DNA of 23,482 nt, taken from NCBI GenBank assembly GCA_021828345.1, contig JAJZJI010000012.1, positions 1 through 23,482 of the forward strand. Reading direction: 5' to 3'. The notes under the pieces are model-generated. The model was given only the letters and a program-made list of their open reading frames with translations. It was not told the origin of the DNA and did not search any database. Below, piece by piece: positions 7,480 through 15,058 of this stretch. The stretch's first letter is position 1. Each line of letters opens with the position of its first letter. This DNA comes from Microcaldota archaeon (GTDB lineage: Archaea; Micrarchaeota; Micrarchaeia; Micrarchaeales; Micrarchaeaceae). Both the position numbers and the translations under genes were made by a program.

Positions 7480-8012
7480 TGACAATAATATCATTTACGG
7501 GATTCTCAGGTACCGGCAAGAGCACTATTGCAAGTAGCCTATCATTAGATAATAACTATTTTTACATCTCTTTTAACAGTATAGTGCATAAAATTGCCTC
7601 AGATTTTAACCTATCAGCCTACGAGTATCTGGAAAAATATGGCATATCAAAGGCATCAAAAAATGCAAATGATACAATATTATTTCTTATACGCAAATAT
7701 GATGGAAATATAGTGCTTGATGGTTTATATGATATTAATCTTGCTAAGGTTCTAAGATCCCATCATGACTGGCATGCTATAACAATAAATATATCCTCTC
7801 AGAGATATTTGCGAATCATGCGTATTGCACAGAGAAAACAGTTAGATATGATAAAGGCTGGTGATGTGTGTGCAAAGCGCGATTCATATAAATTGAGTAT
7901 CGGTATACGTTCAATAATTAAAAGCTCTGATATGCAAGTGGCAAACGATACAACTCCTCTATTTGCGGTGCAGAAATGTGGCATGTACGTTAATACAATG
8001 ATGAGGAGATGA
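7479..8012 (+). CDS. P-loop kinase of the dephospho-CoA kinase / UPF0200-like group
   Basis: 177 residues. Walker A is GFSGTGKST (8-16). A second nucleotide-kinase-like strand, NIVLDGLYDINLAKVLRSH, resembles the 'V-x-D-G-x-R' segment of archaeal UPF0200 proteins and dephospho-CoA kinases, and the C-terminal part has the matching 'RD ... GI ... AD ... N' spacing (KRDSYKLSIGIRSII, then SSDMQVANDTT). These proteins usually phosphorylate small molecules or nucleotides, but the archaeal UPF0200 group has no settled substrate that I can name with confidence. The gene begins inside the Nudix stop (TAATG) and ends inside the start of the SEC59-like gene (ATGA), so translation of the three is likely coupled. 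Function in the cytoplasm is expected from the lack of membrane segments. Confidence 0.8.
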   Translation: MTIISFTGFSGTGKSTIASSLSLDNNYFYISFNSIVHKIASDFNLSAYEYLEKYGISKASKNANDTILFLIRKYDGNIVLDGLYDINLAKVLRSHHDWHAITINISSQRYLRIMRIAQRKQLDMIKAGDVCAKRDSYKLSIGIRSIIKSSDMQVANDTTPLFAVQKCGMYVNTMMRR

Positions 8013-8593
8013 ATCAAAAAATAAGATTTGAAATAAAAAGAAAAGTGGCTCATGCGCTGCTTACAGCGTATCCATTTGTATTTATTTATTTTTCCCTCTC
8101 TTATAATATTGCAATAATTTTTTCATTTGCATATATTGCGCTGATGTTAATATCCGAGTACTTGAGAATAAATTTTGATATGAAAACCCCAACTTATTAT
8201 CTTATAAAATATTTTTCAAGATCAATTCAGCGAAAGGGCATTAAAAGCGAATGGATGCGATATAGAATACCATATTGGATAATAGGGAGTACAATAGCAC
8301 TTTTGATATTTAACTATTCGGGCTGGCTATTTGCTAGTGTTCTTTTATCAATAGGAGATCCAGTTAGCGGTATATCTAAAGCGGTGATAGGAGTGCGTCG
8401 TTCAATAATTGCAACATTTTTAGGATTTGTAGTATGCGCTATCCTAATATTTGCAATAACTAATAATATTTTATTATCCATACTCCCATCATTTTTTGGA
8501 ATGAGTGCCGATTGGTTTTCCTATAAATTTAATGATAACCTTACAATACCAATATTTGCTGCAATAGGTTCATTCTTGGCACGTATGTTATAA
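8009..8593 (+). CDS. SEC59/DGK1/VTE5-like CTP-dependent lipid (polyprenol/dolichol) kinase, integral membrane
   Basis: 194 residues and six or so hydrophobic segments. Family signatures are E8-x2-RK-x2-H (EIKRKVAH), the GD motif in LLSIGDPVSGISK (GDP at 116-118) and DNLTIPIFAAIG near 176-187. Eukaryotic relatives phosphorylate dolichol, diacylglycerol, phytol or farnesol using CTP. In this archaeon the likely substrate is a polyprenol: either dolichol for N-glycosylation carriers or geranylgeraniol salvaged for ether lipids. It is distinct from CarS (CDP-archaeol synthase). GAGGAG lies just before its ATG, within the end of the kinase gene, and the ATGA overlap indicates coupled translation. 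The several N-glycosylation sequons in nearby exported proteins fit a dolichol-phosphate role; the flanking prenyl synthases fit salvage. Confidence 0.82.
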   Translation: MNQKIRFEIKRKVAHALLTAYPFVFIYFSLSYNIAIIFSFAYIALMLISEYLRINFDMKTPTYYLIKYFSRSIQRKGIKSEWMRYRIPYWIIGSTIALLIFNYSGWLFASVLLSIGDPVSGISKAVIGVRRSIIATFLGFVVCAILIFAITNNILLSILPSFFGMSADWFSYKFNDNLTIPIFAAIGSFLARML

Positions 8594-8670
8594 CTAAAAT
8601 TCTCCCAATTAACTACCTCCATCCATGCAATTTGGTAAAATAAACAAATAACGAAGTCCAATGAAAAGGC

Positions 8671-8678
8671 TTTAATAC
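8671..8678 (+). promoter_or_regulatory. Probable TATA box of polyprenyl synthase 2
   Basis: TTTAATAC is centred about 30 bases before the ATG at 8705, predicting a leader of a few bases. TTAAAATATAT at 8685-8695 is too close to the start to be the functional box if spacing is standard. Confidence 0.4.
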
Positions 8679-8704
8679 AGGTAACTTAAAATATATCTGA
8701 TTCT

Positions 8705-9727
8705 ATGGACTTCAAGGAATACATAGCAGAGCATAAAAAAATGGTATATTCTACCATATGCAATTATGTGCAGATAAAAGAGCCAAAGGCCCATTATAGC
8801 ATTATGCGCGATTATATAGATAGGCAGGGCAGCTATAGGCGCCCAGGCTTAATACTACTAACAGGTCAAATGTTTGGCGTTAGTACCGAACAATTGCGCT
8901 TGCCTGCAGCTGCAATGCAGCTATCAGAAGATTGGATACTTATGCAGGATGATATCGAGGATGATTCTGAACTAAGACGGGGAAAACCTGCAGCACATAA
9001 ACTCTATGGTTGGATACATACAATGAATGCAACTAATGTGGGTCAGATAGCGATGTGGCGCATGCTAAAAGATTATATATTAAAGTATGGTGTTTTGAAT
9101 GGCGATAAAATATACGAAAAATTCTATGACATGCTTGCATATACTATGGAAGGTCAGTATATAGAGAATAATTTTATTTATGATATAAAAAATCTATCTA
9201 AAGTGTCTGAGGATTTCTATTTTAAGGTTGTTGATAGCAAAACCTGTTATTATACTGTTTATGGCCCACTTCAGATCGGTGCAATAGCTGCGAATCAGCC
9301 CGAATCCACACTTGAGATTCTAAAGAGGATAGGAACGCCAGGTGGCATATCATTTCAGATAACGGATGATATTTTGGATATAATAGCTGATGAGAAGGTA
9401 TTTGGAAAAAAGAATTTTGGCGATTTATATGAAGGAAAGGTCACACTTATAATGTTAAATACCTATAAGAATGCGACCGCAGCTGAGAAAGCACGCATTG
9501 ATTCTATATATTCAAAACCACGAAAGGATAAAACGCAAGATGAGATAAATTTCCTATTAGAGCTGATAAAGAAATATGGTGGCATAGATTATGCAAAAGA
9601 TGTTGCAAAAAAGTATGGTGAACTTGCAAAAATCGCAGTAGAGGAGAACATGGATAAGTTGCCAAATAATGAATATACTACAATGCTTCTCTCATCGATA
9701 AAGGATCTGTATTCACGCAACAAGTAA
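8705..9727 (+). CDS. Polyprenyl diphosphate synthase paralog 2 (probable GGPP synthase)
   Basis: 340 residues, paralogous to the protein at 5897-6937 throughout. The first Asp-rich motif is DDIED (82-86) followed by RRGKPAAHK, the second DDILD (221-225), and the diphosphate-binding KT (179-180) and EGKVTL (243-248) are kept, so this copy looks fully catalytic. Trp77 lies five residues before the first motif, the position where Phe limits Sulfolobus GGPP synthase to C20; a bulky residue there argues for C20 or shorter. As in paralog 1, the GGKRLRP segment is altered (QGSYRRP, 41-47). It probably supplies GGPP for the UbiA enzyme encoded at 17469-18335. The site-2 protease gene starts 44 bases downstream on the same strand and may be co-transcribed. 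Confidence 0.9.
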   Translation: MDFKEYIAEHKKMVYSTICNYVQIKEPKAHYSIMRDYIDRQGSYRRPGLILLTGQMFGVSTEQLRLPAAAMQLSEDWILMQDDIEDDSELRRGKPAAHKLYGWIHTMNATNVGQIAMWRMLKDYILKYGVLNGDKIYEKFYDMLAYTMEGQYIENNFIYDIKNLSKVSEDFYFKVVDSKTCYYTVYGPLQIGAIAANQPESTLEILKRIGTPGGISFQITDDILDIIADEKVFGKKNFGDLYEGKVTLIMLNTYKNATAAEKARIDSIYSKPRKDKTQDEINFLLELIKKYGGIDYAKDVAKKYGELAKIAVEENMDKLPNNEYTTMLLSSIKDLYSRNK

Positions 9728-9771
9728 ATTAGTACATAAATCAAAAAGCGTTAACGAACATAGTCTATAAA

Positions 9772-11337
9772 TTGTTGCTCTTTCTATTAGTATGGGTTTA
9801 TTTCGTGGTAGAGCGTAGAATTCCTAAAAAATCAGCAATGCAATTAAATGATGTGGCATTGGGACGATCTAATTACATTATACTCATTGCAGCCATAATT
9901 ATTGGTTTTGGCATATTATGGACGCTTTACTATGCGGCATTTTTGGGGTATATTCTGCAATGGATACTTGCTATACTCTCTTTAGTAATAATTGGAATAA
10001 TTATCAAGCGTGTAGGTCATTTTAAAGGAATATCCGGATCGTATGGGATTGGATTTATATATATAATAGGGACTAAGCGCGGTATAAATTTCATAGATAG
10101 AATATCAAAAATATGCGGTAAATTTTGGGAAGAGCTTCCTATGTGGGGGCTGGTGCTGGGATTTGGACTTTTAAGCTATCCGCTCTTAAAGGGGCGCATA
10201 AATAAGAAAACATACATATTTGGAATAATCTCAATTATACTAATAACAGAATTTGTATTACCTTATCTTGCCGTTGCAATACAGTTTATACAACTGCCGC
10301 AGATACAATCTGCTCTATCTAGTAGTGCAAGCGCACCGGCGCAATATGGTATAAATTATTCATTAATCGCCCTGCTAGTTATATCTATAGTTACGGGCTT
10401 TTCGGGATATCTATTCTTCGGATTAATATATAATGCGGGCGTTGTGGTAAATGGTATATTTTTGTTTTTAACAAGTGTATCCGCAGGATCCCCACAAACC
10501 TCCTATGTTACAAATAATGTTCCTGGCGTTGCGCCTATAATTCCTGGAATAGATCTGCCTCTAGCTGCTGGAATAATATCTCTTGCTATAATATTGATAG
10601 TACATGAGTTCTCCCATGGCGTTCTTGCAAGGCGTGCAAAGGTTAAATTAAAATCGGTTGGCATAGTGCTTTTAGGTATAATACCTATAGGTGGATTTGC
10701 CGAGCCTGATGATAAACAGGTAAAGCGTCTTGATTCAATAAAGCAGACAAAAATATTTGCTGCGGGCATTTCATCTAATTTTGTATTGATGATAATATTT
10801 TTTGTTCTTTTATTCTTCACATTTAATTATGGCCTTCCATCTATAATGGTAAATAATGGTATATTCATATCCTCAGTGTCGCAGAACTATCCCGCATACG
10901 GCATATTAAAGCCGGGTATGCATATATTGAAATGGAATGGATATTCAATTAGTAATATTTCATCACTTGAGAATGCATCCGCAATGGATACACCAGGTTT
11001 TATTGTTAATGTAACTACAAATAATGGGTCGTACTTAATAAAAGCAATAGCTGTGAATGGCACAAAGCGTGGATTAATAGGGGTTAATTTATATCAGGAT
11101 ACCGCAATAGCAAGCGGTATATACCCATCAATTCTATACTTTTTGTATACATTGTTTGCGATATCGTTCATGCTAAACTTTTTGGTCGCTGTAATAAATT
11201 TGCTGCCACTGCCACTATTTGATGGGATGTGGATATATAATGCTAACATAAAAGATAAGAGAATTGTGAAAATTTTGTTATATGTGGCATTAGTCACTAT
11301 ACTAATAAGTGCATCACAGTGGTTATTTTATATATAA
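9772..11337 (+). CDS. Site-2 protease (M50 intramembrane zinc metalloprotease) with PDZ-like insert
   Basis: 521 residues, about ten hydrophobic segments. The zinc motif HEFSH (278-282) lies in the helix LAAGIISLAIILIVHEFSHG read in overlapping parts, and the second catalytic element is LLPLPLFDGM with Asp484, the counterpart of NPxxDG in the family. Between them, residues about 350-435 form a soluble PDZ-like region (GIFISSVSQNYPAYGILKPGM is its start in essence: SVSQNYPAYGILKPG). The enzyme cleaves transmembrane segments of regulatory or secreted substrates within the membrane. The N-terminal third adds several hydrophobic helices beyond the catalytic core, as in many archaeal members. The start is TTG 9772, or TTG 9775; no ATG is available upstream before a stop at 9730. 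Possible substrates are encoded just downstream, but this is inference. Confidence 0.9.
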   Translation: MLLFLLVWVYFVVERRIPKKSAMQLNDVALGRSNYIILIAAIIIGFGILWTLYYAAFLGYILQWILAILSLVIIGIIIKRVGHFKGISGSYGIGFIYIIGTKRGINFIDRISKICGKFWEELPMWGLVLGFGLLSYPLLKGRINKKTYIFGIISIILITEFVLPYLAVAIQFIQLPQIQSALSSSASAPAQYGINYSLIALLVISIVTGFSGYLFFGLIYNAGVVVNGIFLFLTSVSAGSPQTSYVTNNVPGVAPIIPGIDLPLAAGIISLAIILIVHEFSHGVLARRAKVKLKSVGIVLLGIIPIGGFAEPDDKQVKRLDSIKQTKIFAAGISSNFVLMIIFFVLLFFTFNYGLPSIMVNNGIFISSVSQNYPAYGILKPGMHILKWNGYSISNISSLENASAMDTPGFIVNVTTNNGSYLIKAIAVNGTKRGLIGVNLYQDTAIASGIYPSILYFLYTLFAISFMLNFLVAVINLLPLPLFDGMWIYNANIKDKRIVKILLYVALVTILISASQWLFYI

Positions 11338-11345
11338 CTAAATAT

Positions 11346-11358
11346 GTTTAAAAAATAG
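11346..11358 (+). promoter_or_regulatory. TATA box of the surface-protein/regulator cluster
   Basis: GTTTAAAAAATAG sits in the gap after the protease gene; the transcript would start near 11378, about 20 bases before the ATG at 11399. Confidence 0.45.
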
Positions 11359-11398
11359 AAAGATATTTAGATGATAATTGTAATAAAAAAATGTTTAT

Positions 11399-12289
11399 AT
11401 GGAAATAATTAATAGATATTCGGGCCGCATTTCGTTATTGTTTGTGGCAGCCATGTTCTTTAGTGTAGGCATTGCGATGGCTAGTAGCACTACTACATTT
11501 AATACTGCGTCTAGTTCAAATGCTACGCTTAATACTTCAATAATTTTAGCAAAGAATTTTATAATCTCAAAAGTCGGTTCAGCGTATTTTGATAACTATA
11601 TGTTATATACTAGTGCGCATACTGTTACGTATAATGGAATAAATATAACATATGTATATTTTTCTTATAATATACCATTTACTACAAATTCTACTACTGT
11701 TACTGGAATTATAATGCCTAATCTTCCATTTTTGAGGCTTAATACGTATGTTGGCATAATAAATAATAAGCCCGTTACATATTTTGGACCTTCAATGCCC
11801 TATTATATAAGTATATCCGCATCAAATGCAAGTGCGTTTGCACGATCTCACGGCTTATCTTATAACGGATTGACCTATTCATATATAACATATGGATATA
11901 TGCAAAATGCGACAAACCAATCGGGTTACATGGTTGTAAGGGCAATTTTAAGCAATAAGCCTCAATATGGTGCTGGTACGTATCTTTATGGCATGTATCT
12001 TAATATAAACAATAATTCAATACTTGGCGAATACCGTATATCAAGCAGTGCTAATTATTATAATCCTACAAATTATATACTGGGTAATTTCTCAATATTT
12101 AATATCAATGAAACCCATCAATATATTGCTTATAATACTGTTACATCGCCAAAATATTTGGGCAATTATTCAACAGGTTCAACTATTATGTATACAACAG
12201 CTCCTAATGCTATCGGCATGGAGCTGATATTTATGATAATTGCGTTTGGATTAATAGGCACATATATAATAAAGAACCTCTCAAGATAA
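11399..12289 (+). CDS. Exported, C-terminally membrane-anchored Ser/Thr/Asn/Tyr-rich surface protein
   Basis: 296 residues with no family I recognise. The N-terminus is a Sec signal peptide (ISLLFVAAMFFSVGIAMA, cleavage probable after Ala28). The mature part is rich in Ser, Thr, Asn and Tyr, with about ten N-glycosylation sequons (for example NAT, NTS, NIT, NST, NQS, NNS, NFS, NET, NYS) and no cysteine. A single hydrophobic helix (GMELIFMIIAFGLIGTYII, about 273-291) followed by KNLSR anchors it with a short cytoplasmic end. It should therefore sit on the outer face of the membrane. The next gene starts 12 bases downstream behind AGAGGAAT, so the two form an operon. A single anchor helix with a short inner tail would be a plausible intramembrane-protease substrate, but nothing in the sequence proves that. 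Confidence 0.8.
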   Translation: MEIINRYSGRISLLFVAAMFFSVGIAMASSTTTFNTASSSNATLNTSIILAKNFIISKVGSAYFDNYMLYTSAHTVTYNGINITYVYFSYNIPFTTNSTTVTGIIMPNLPFLRLNTYVGIINNKPVTYFGPSMPYYISISASNASAFARSHGLSYNGLTYSYITYGYMQNATNQSGYMVVRAILSNKPQYGAGTYLYGMYLNINNNSILGEYRISSSANYYNPTNYILGNFSIFNINETHQYIAYNTVTSPKYLGNYSTGSTIMYTTAPNAIGMELIFMIIAFGLIGTYIIKNLSR

Positions 12290-12301
12290 AAGAGGAATCG
12301 C

Positions 12302-13582
12302 ATGATTACAATAAAAAGACCGATAATAGGGCGTATTGTCGGTATGCTAATTTTACAGTTATTGTTTTTATCCTCCATTTATGCACTTGCGTTCTCACAA
12401 AGTACTCAGAATCAATCTAAAAATAATTCTTCAGCAGCGTTAATTAGCAATAATCCAATATCGGCGCTATTATCTGTTGTAATTATAGTAGTGTTAGTTA
12501 TAGTATTTGTGGTAATAAGCATTTATGATAATAAATCAAAAATGGTGCGTTCGATAAAAGATGCACAAATAGAATCTAAAACTAAAAAGATACCTGTGGG
12601 TGTTTTAAAATATATACAAATTCGTATAACAAATAATCAAACGACAAGTACGCTTCAAAATTATCAGCAAATGCTAAAATTGGATATGTCATACTATAAA
12701 AAATATATAAATAAAGATGTGAATAATCTGCTCTTTTTTGATTCTGATGGTAACGTGTTAAAGTCATGGCTTGAATCGTATTCAAAAAAAGATCTTAAGA
12801 ATATGGTATTTTGGATATTTATAAATAATCAGATTAATGCTTCATCATCTCTTAATATAAATCTTGGTTTTTTGGCTATAGATTCAAAAAGTGATAATAG
12901 TTATGGCGTTGCGCCAAATTTAACTGAAAAATATGGACGTATGGATAATGGATCCTCTATATTTGATGAATATTGGAATTTCGAGCTTAATTATCTACAG
13001 TCTGAGTGGTTAAATTCACCTAAATGTAATTATGCATTAAATAAAGGGCTTACAATAAAAGGTGGTTCTGTATATACAAATGAATGTATGTACAATCCAT
13101 CAAATTATGTTTTAGAGGCATCGGTGCGTTTTAGTTATATAAAGGATACGGCATCCTCCGGTATATCCATATCTGGATCAAGACATATGGGCGATACAAA
13201 GGCAATCACAAGGCCCGTTGTCATGATGTTATGCAATCCACTATCAAAAAAACATGCAAATTTAATGGTACTTGCATCAAACGGTGCTGAAGATGGCAAA
13301 AGTTTTAATATACAAAATGAACATAATATGTATAAAATAAATTATGATAATGATTATATTATCGGTATATCCGCAACGCAGGAACAATTATTCGAGTACA
13401 TAAATTATGACATGCGCTCAAGCGTATATGCTGTTATGGGTGGCACATACTATATAATACTTGGGGATCCATCTGCAATAGAGAGCAAGGACAATCCGAT
13501 ACTACCTATATCTATTAATTGGGTAAGGGCAAGAAAGTTTTTACCAAATAATGAAATGCCAAAAACAGAGATAATACTTTAA
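12302..13582 (+). CDS. Membrane protein with DUF2341-like domain and lectin-like C-terminal half
   Basis: 426 residues. Hydrophobic segments at 13-31 (VGMLILQLLFLSSIYALAF) and 54-75 (SALLSVVIIVVLVIVFVVIS) bracket a short Gln/Asn/Ser linker. Residues about 105-235 match the pattern of DUF2341: ITNNQTTSTLQNYQQML, NNLLFFDSDGNVLKSWLES, MVFWIFIN, and YGRMDNGSSIFDEYWNF. The remaining C-terminal part (VLEASVRFSYIKDTASSGISIS is its start in character) resembles the concanavalin-like beta-sandwich that often follows this domain. DUF2341 domains usually face outside, yet the strongly basic stretch after the second helix (KSKMVRSIKDAQIESKTKK) would by the positive-inside rule put the domain in the cytoplasm. 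The topology is therefore open. It lies between the surface protein and the winged-helix gene, in one direction, with gaps of 12 and 26 bases. Confidence 0.8.
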   Translation: MITIKRPIIGRIVGMLILQLLFLSSIYALAFSQSTQNQSKNNSSAALISNNPISALLSVVIIVVLVIVFVVISIYDNKSKMVRSIKDAQIESKTKKIPVGVLKYIQIRITNNQTTSTLQNYQQMLKLDMSYYKKYINKDVNNLLFFDSDGNVLKSWLESYSKKDLKNMVFWIFINNQINASSSLNINLGFLAIDSKSDNSYGVAPNLTEKYGRMDNGSSIFDEYWNFELNYLQSEWLNSPKCNYALNKGLTIKGGSVYTNECMYNPSNYVLEASVRFSYIKDTASSGISISGSRHMGDTKAITRPVVMMLCNPLSKKHANLMVLASNGAEDGKSFNIQNEHNMYKINYDNDYIIGISATQEQLFEYINYDMRSSVYAVMGGTYYIILGDPSAIESKDNPILPISINWVRARKFLPNNEMPKTEIIL

Positions 13583-13608
13583 TAGTGTTTAAATTTATAG
13601 GTTATAAT

Positions 13609-13920
13609 ATGTCTAGTATAATATTGAAAGAGAAACAAGCAAAAATACTTATCATATTAAGTGATAATACACAGAAATGGTATATATCAAATCTTGCCAA
13701 GAGTGCAAATACTACATATGTCCATGCATGCAATTTTATAAACACATGTGAGCGGTTAAATATTGTTAAGAGCGAAAAACATGGAAAAATAAAAACATTA
13801 AGCCTGACGGAGAAGGGTGTCAAGATTGCAGGTTATATTTCAGGCATATATGGCATAATATCCGAAAGGCAGAAAGCTGATGAAGTCATTATACAAAAAG
13901 AGCAAATTTTAAAATCTTAG
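13609..13920 (+). CDS. Winged helix-turn-helix transcriptional regulator
   Basis: 103 residues. The core shows a MarR/ArsR-like winged helix: ILKEKQAKILIILSDN (helix 1), WYISNLAKSANTTYVHACNFIN (helix-turn-helix, about residues 26-47), then LNIVKSEKHGKIKTLSLTEKG, the wing with the common 'LTEKG' end. Such proteins bind DNA as dimers; no cysteine or metal-binding cluster is present, and no effector domain beyond the C-terminal helix. I chose ATG 13609; an in-frame GTG at 13585 would add eight residues. It is probably the last gene of the operon starting at 11399, so it may regulate that cluster. Its stop TAG overlaps the stop of the convergent gene by four bases. Confidence 0.8.
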   Translation: MSSIILKEKQAKILIILSDNTQKWYISNLAKSANTTYVHACNFINTCERLNIVKSEKHGKIKTLSLTEKGVKIAGYISGIYGIISERQKADEVIIQKEQILKS

Positions 13921-14330
13921 ACCACACCTATTAATGTTCTTTTTCTAACAGAATTTATTACGTGGCCATAATCTAGATAATGTGCTATTGCGGTGAGATT
14001 TATCGTATAATCCCCCGTATCCGCATCAATACTACTAAATATATCCATATTTAATATTTTCTCTTCGTTTGGGTTTAATTTTCCAACTCTAATCTCTTTT
14101 TGTTTTGCAACTCCAACCTGGTCGAATCCAAGTTTTTGGGGTAGTTCTATAACCATAGAGGTTAGTAACGCTTCATTTGTATTGTTTTTTAGTTTTATTG
14201 ACATTGTGGTGGAACTTTTTTTATTCGCATACAATTTATACGGGGTAAATTCCGTTGCAATTACATAAGGTACACTCTTTGTAATATCACTACTAACATC
14301 CTTCTTTCCAAATATATTGAAGATCGCCAC
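13917..14330 (-). CDS. Soluble Ig-like beta-sandwich protein
   Basis: 137 residues, not assigned to a named family. After a short N-terminus (MAIFNIFGKKDVSSD), residues about 22-137 are a series of beta strands: YVIATEFTPYKLYANKK, TTMSIKLKNNTNEALL, MVIELPQKLGFD, EIRVGKLNPNEEKILNMDIF, DTGDYTINLTAIAHYL and VRKRTLIGVV. The pattern 'NPxE...l...I.......GdYti.l.a.a' is that of Ig-like or NEW3/CARDB-type sandwich domains. Those are often extracellular, but there is no signal peptide here, so a cytoplasmic or peripheral location is more likely. The ATG at 14330 faces a 217-base divergent gap; the stop overlaps that of the winged-helix gene in bases 13917-13920. Confidence 0.7.
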   Translation of the reverse strand: MAIFNIFGKKDVSSDITKSVPYVIATEFTPYKLYANKKSSTTMSIKLKNNTNEALLTSMVIELPQKLGFDQVGVAKQKEIRVGKLNPNEEKILNMDIFSSIDADTGDYTINLTAIAHYLDYGHVINSVRKRTLIGVV

Positions 14331-14478
14331 TAAATCACAAAGAGCAATAACAGTTAAAATTTAAATTCCTTGCTAAATTACAATATTAATGGAATAGTAT
14401 ACATGTACTCATCAATAAAAAATGTGCAAATACCTTAAAATTATTTTAACGAGATAAAATTTAGGTTTAAAAGAGAAA

Positions 14479-14488
14479 GATATAAATA
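14479..14488 (+). promoter_or_regulatory. TATA box upstream of the orphan 140-aa gene
   Basis: GATATAAATA is a strong archaeal TATA box. The expected transcript start (near 14508-14510) coincides with a five-codon minicistron, not with the ATG of the 140-aa gene at 14548. The rest of the 14331-14547 gap is AT-rich, and I see nothing else certain in it. Confidence 0.55.
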
Positions 14489-14507
14489 CTCTTATTCTGA
14501 TTTTAGT

Positions 14508-14525
14508 ATGAGGACCTTTGAGTGA
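14508..14525 (+). other. Possible five-codon leader minicistron (ATG AGG ACC TTT GAG TGA)
   Basis: The ATG falls at the predicted transcript start and would be translated as a leaderless MRTFE peptide ending at TGA, 22 bases before the ATG at 14548. The following TGAGT/ACTCA (14519-14532) can pair into a small 5-bp hairpin with a GATA loop. Whether this controls the downstream gene is unknown; it may be chance. Confidence 0.25.
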
Positions 14526-14547
14526 TAACTCATAATGGGTTAATGTT

Positions 14548-14970
14548 ATGCCTATAAAACATAACTTAACAAAATACGACAAACTAAGAGACCAAATCCA
14601 CAGACTATCGCAGAAGAAGGAAGGGGAATACGGGGATGGGGATGAACTTCTACGCAGTACTGCAGTGCTGATTGCAGCTTTTGCTTCTGGCCAATCATGG
14701 AATACGCATCGTGCACTTGAGACTGGAAGTAATTTTAGAGATCCTGCTATTACAAATGAATTCAGGGCTGCAGAATCTTCGAAATGGAAGAACATTAATG
14801 CATTCGACATAAGTGAGGTTATATGCAAGGATATATCTCATCATGTATTTATGAGTTGGATGTACTATAATGTGGAATGCAATAGGCATGAAACCTACAA
14901 AAAAGCCTGGACTAATCTCTCAAATACCCTTGAACGACTTGAGAACGAAAGTACTACAAGTGTGCGATAA
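14548..14970 (+). CDS. Hypothetical soluble protein, probably helical
   Basis: 140 residues, not recognised. It is charged and helix-prone throughout: LTKYDKLRDQIHRLSQKK near the N-terminus, ELLRSTAVLIAAFASGQ in the middle, and ETYKKAWTNLSNTLERLE at the end. No signal peptide or membrane helix is seen, and its two cysteines (ICKD and ECNR) form no motif. The 5' part is GC-richer than its surroundings (around 14600-14645 there is a long G-rich run), and the gene stands alone between a divergent gene and the ribonucleotide reductase promoter. This suggests possible transfer, but is weak evidence. A minus-strand frame covers part of it; I prefer this strand because a strong TATA box lies upstream and the minus-strand frame has none. 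Confidence 0.6.
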   Translation: MPIKHNLTKYDKLRDQIHRLSQKKEGEYGDGDELLRSTAVLIAAFASGQSWNTHRALETGSNFRDPAITNEFRAAESSKWKNINAFDISEVICKDISHHVFMSWMYYNVECNRHETYKKAWTNLSNTLERLENESTTSVR

Positions 14971-15058
14971 TAGCGACCATAAAAATTTAAATCTACACTC
15001 TATAATATAGCTTTTGCTCTCGTAAAAAAATCACTTTCGACATAAAAAACAATTATCT

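Noticed and set aside
8594..8704. C/D box guide RNA in the gap before prenyl synthase 2
   Set aside because: A CTGA is present near 8698 but no acceptable C box (RTGATGA) at the right distance.
9763..9771. TCTATAAAT as promoter of the site-2 protease
   Set aside because: It abuts the start codon; a TATA box needs about 25 bases, so the gene is more likely read from the upstream synthase promoter.
14412..14828. 138-codon open frame on the minus strand opposite the 140-aa gene
   Set aside because: No promoter or ribosome-binding site at its start, and its product has no coherent domain; the plus-strand frame has a strong TATA box and a more natural protein composition.
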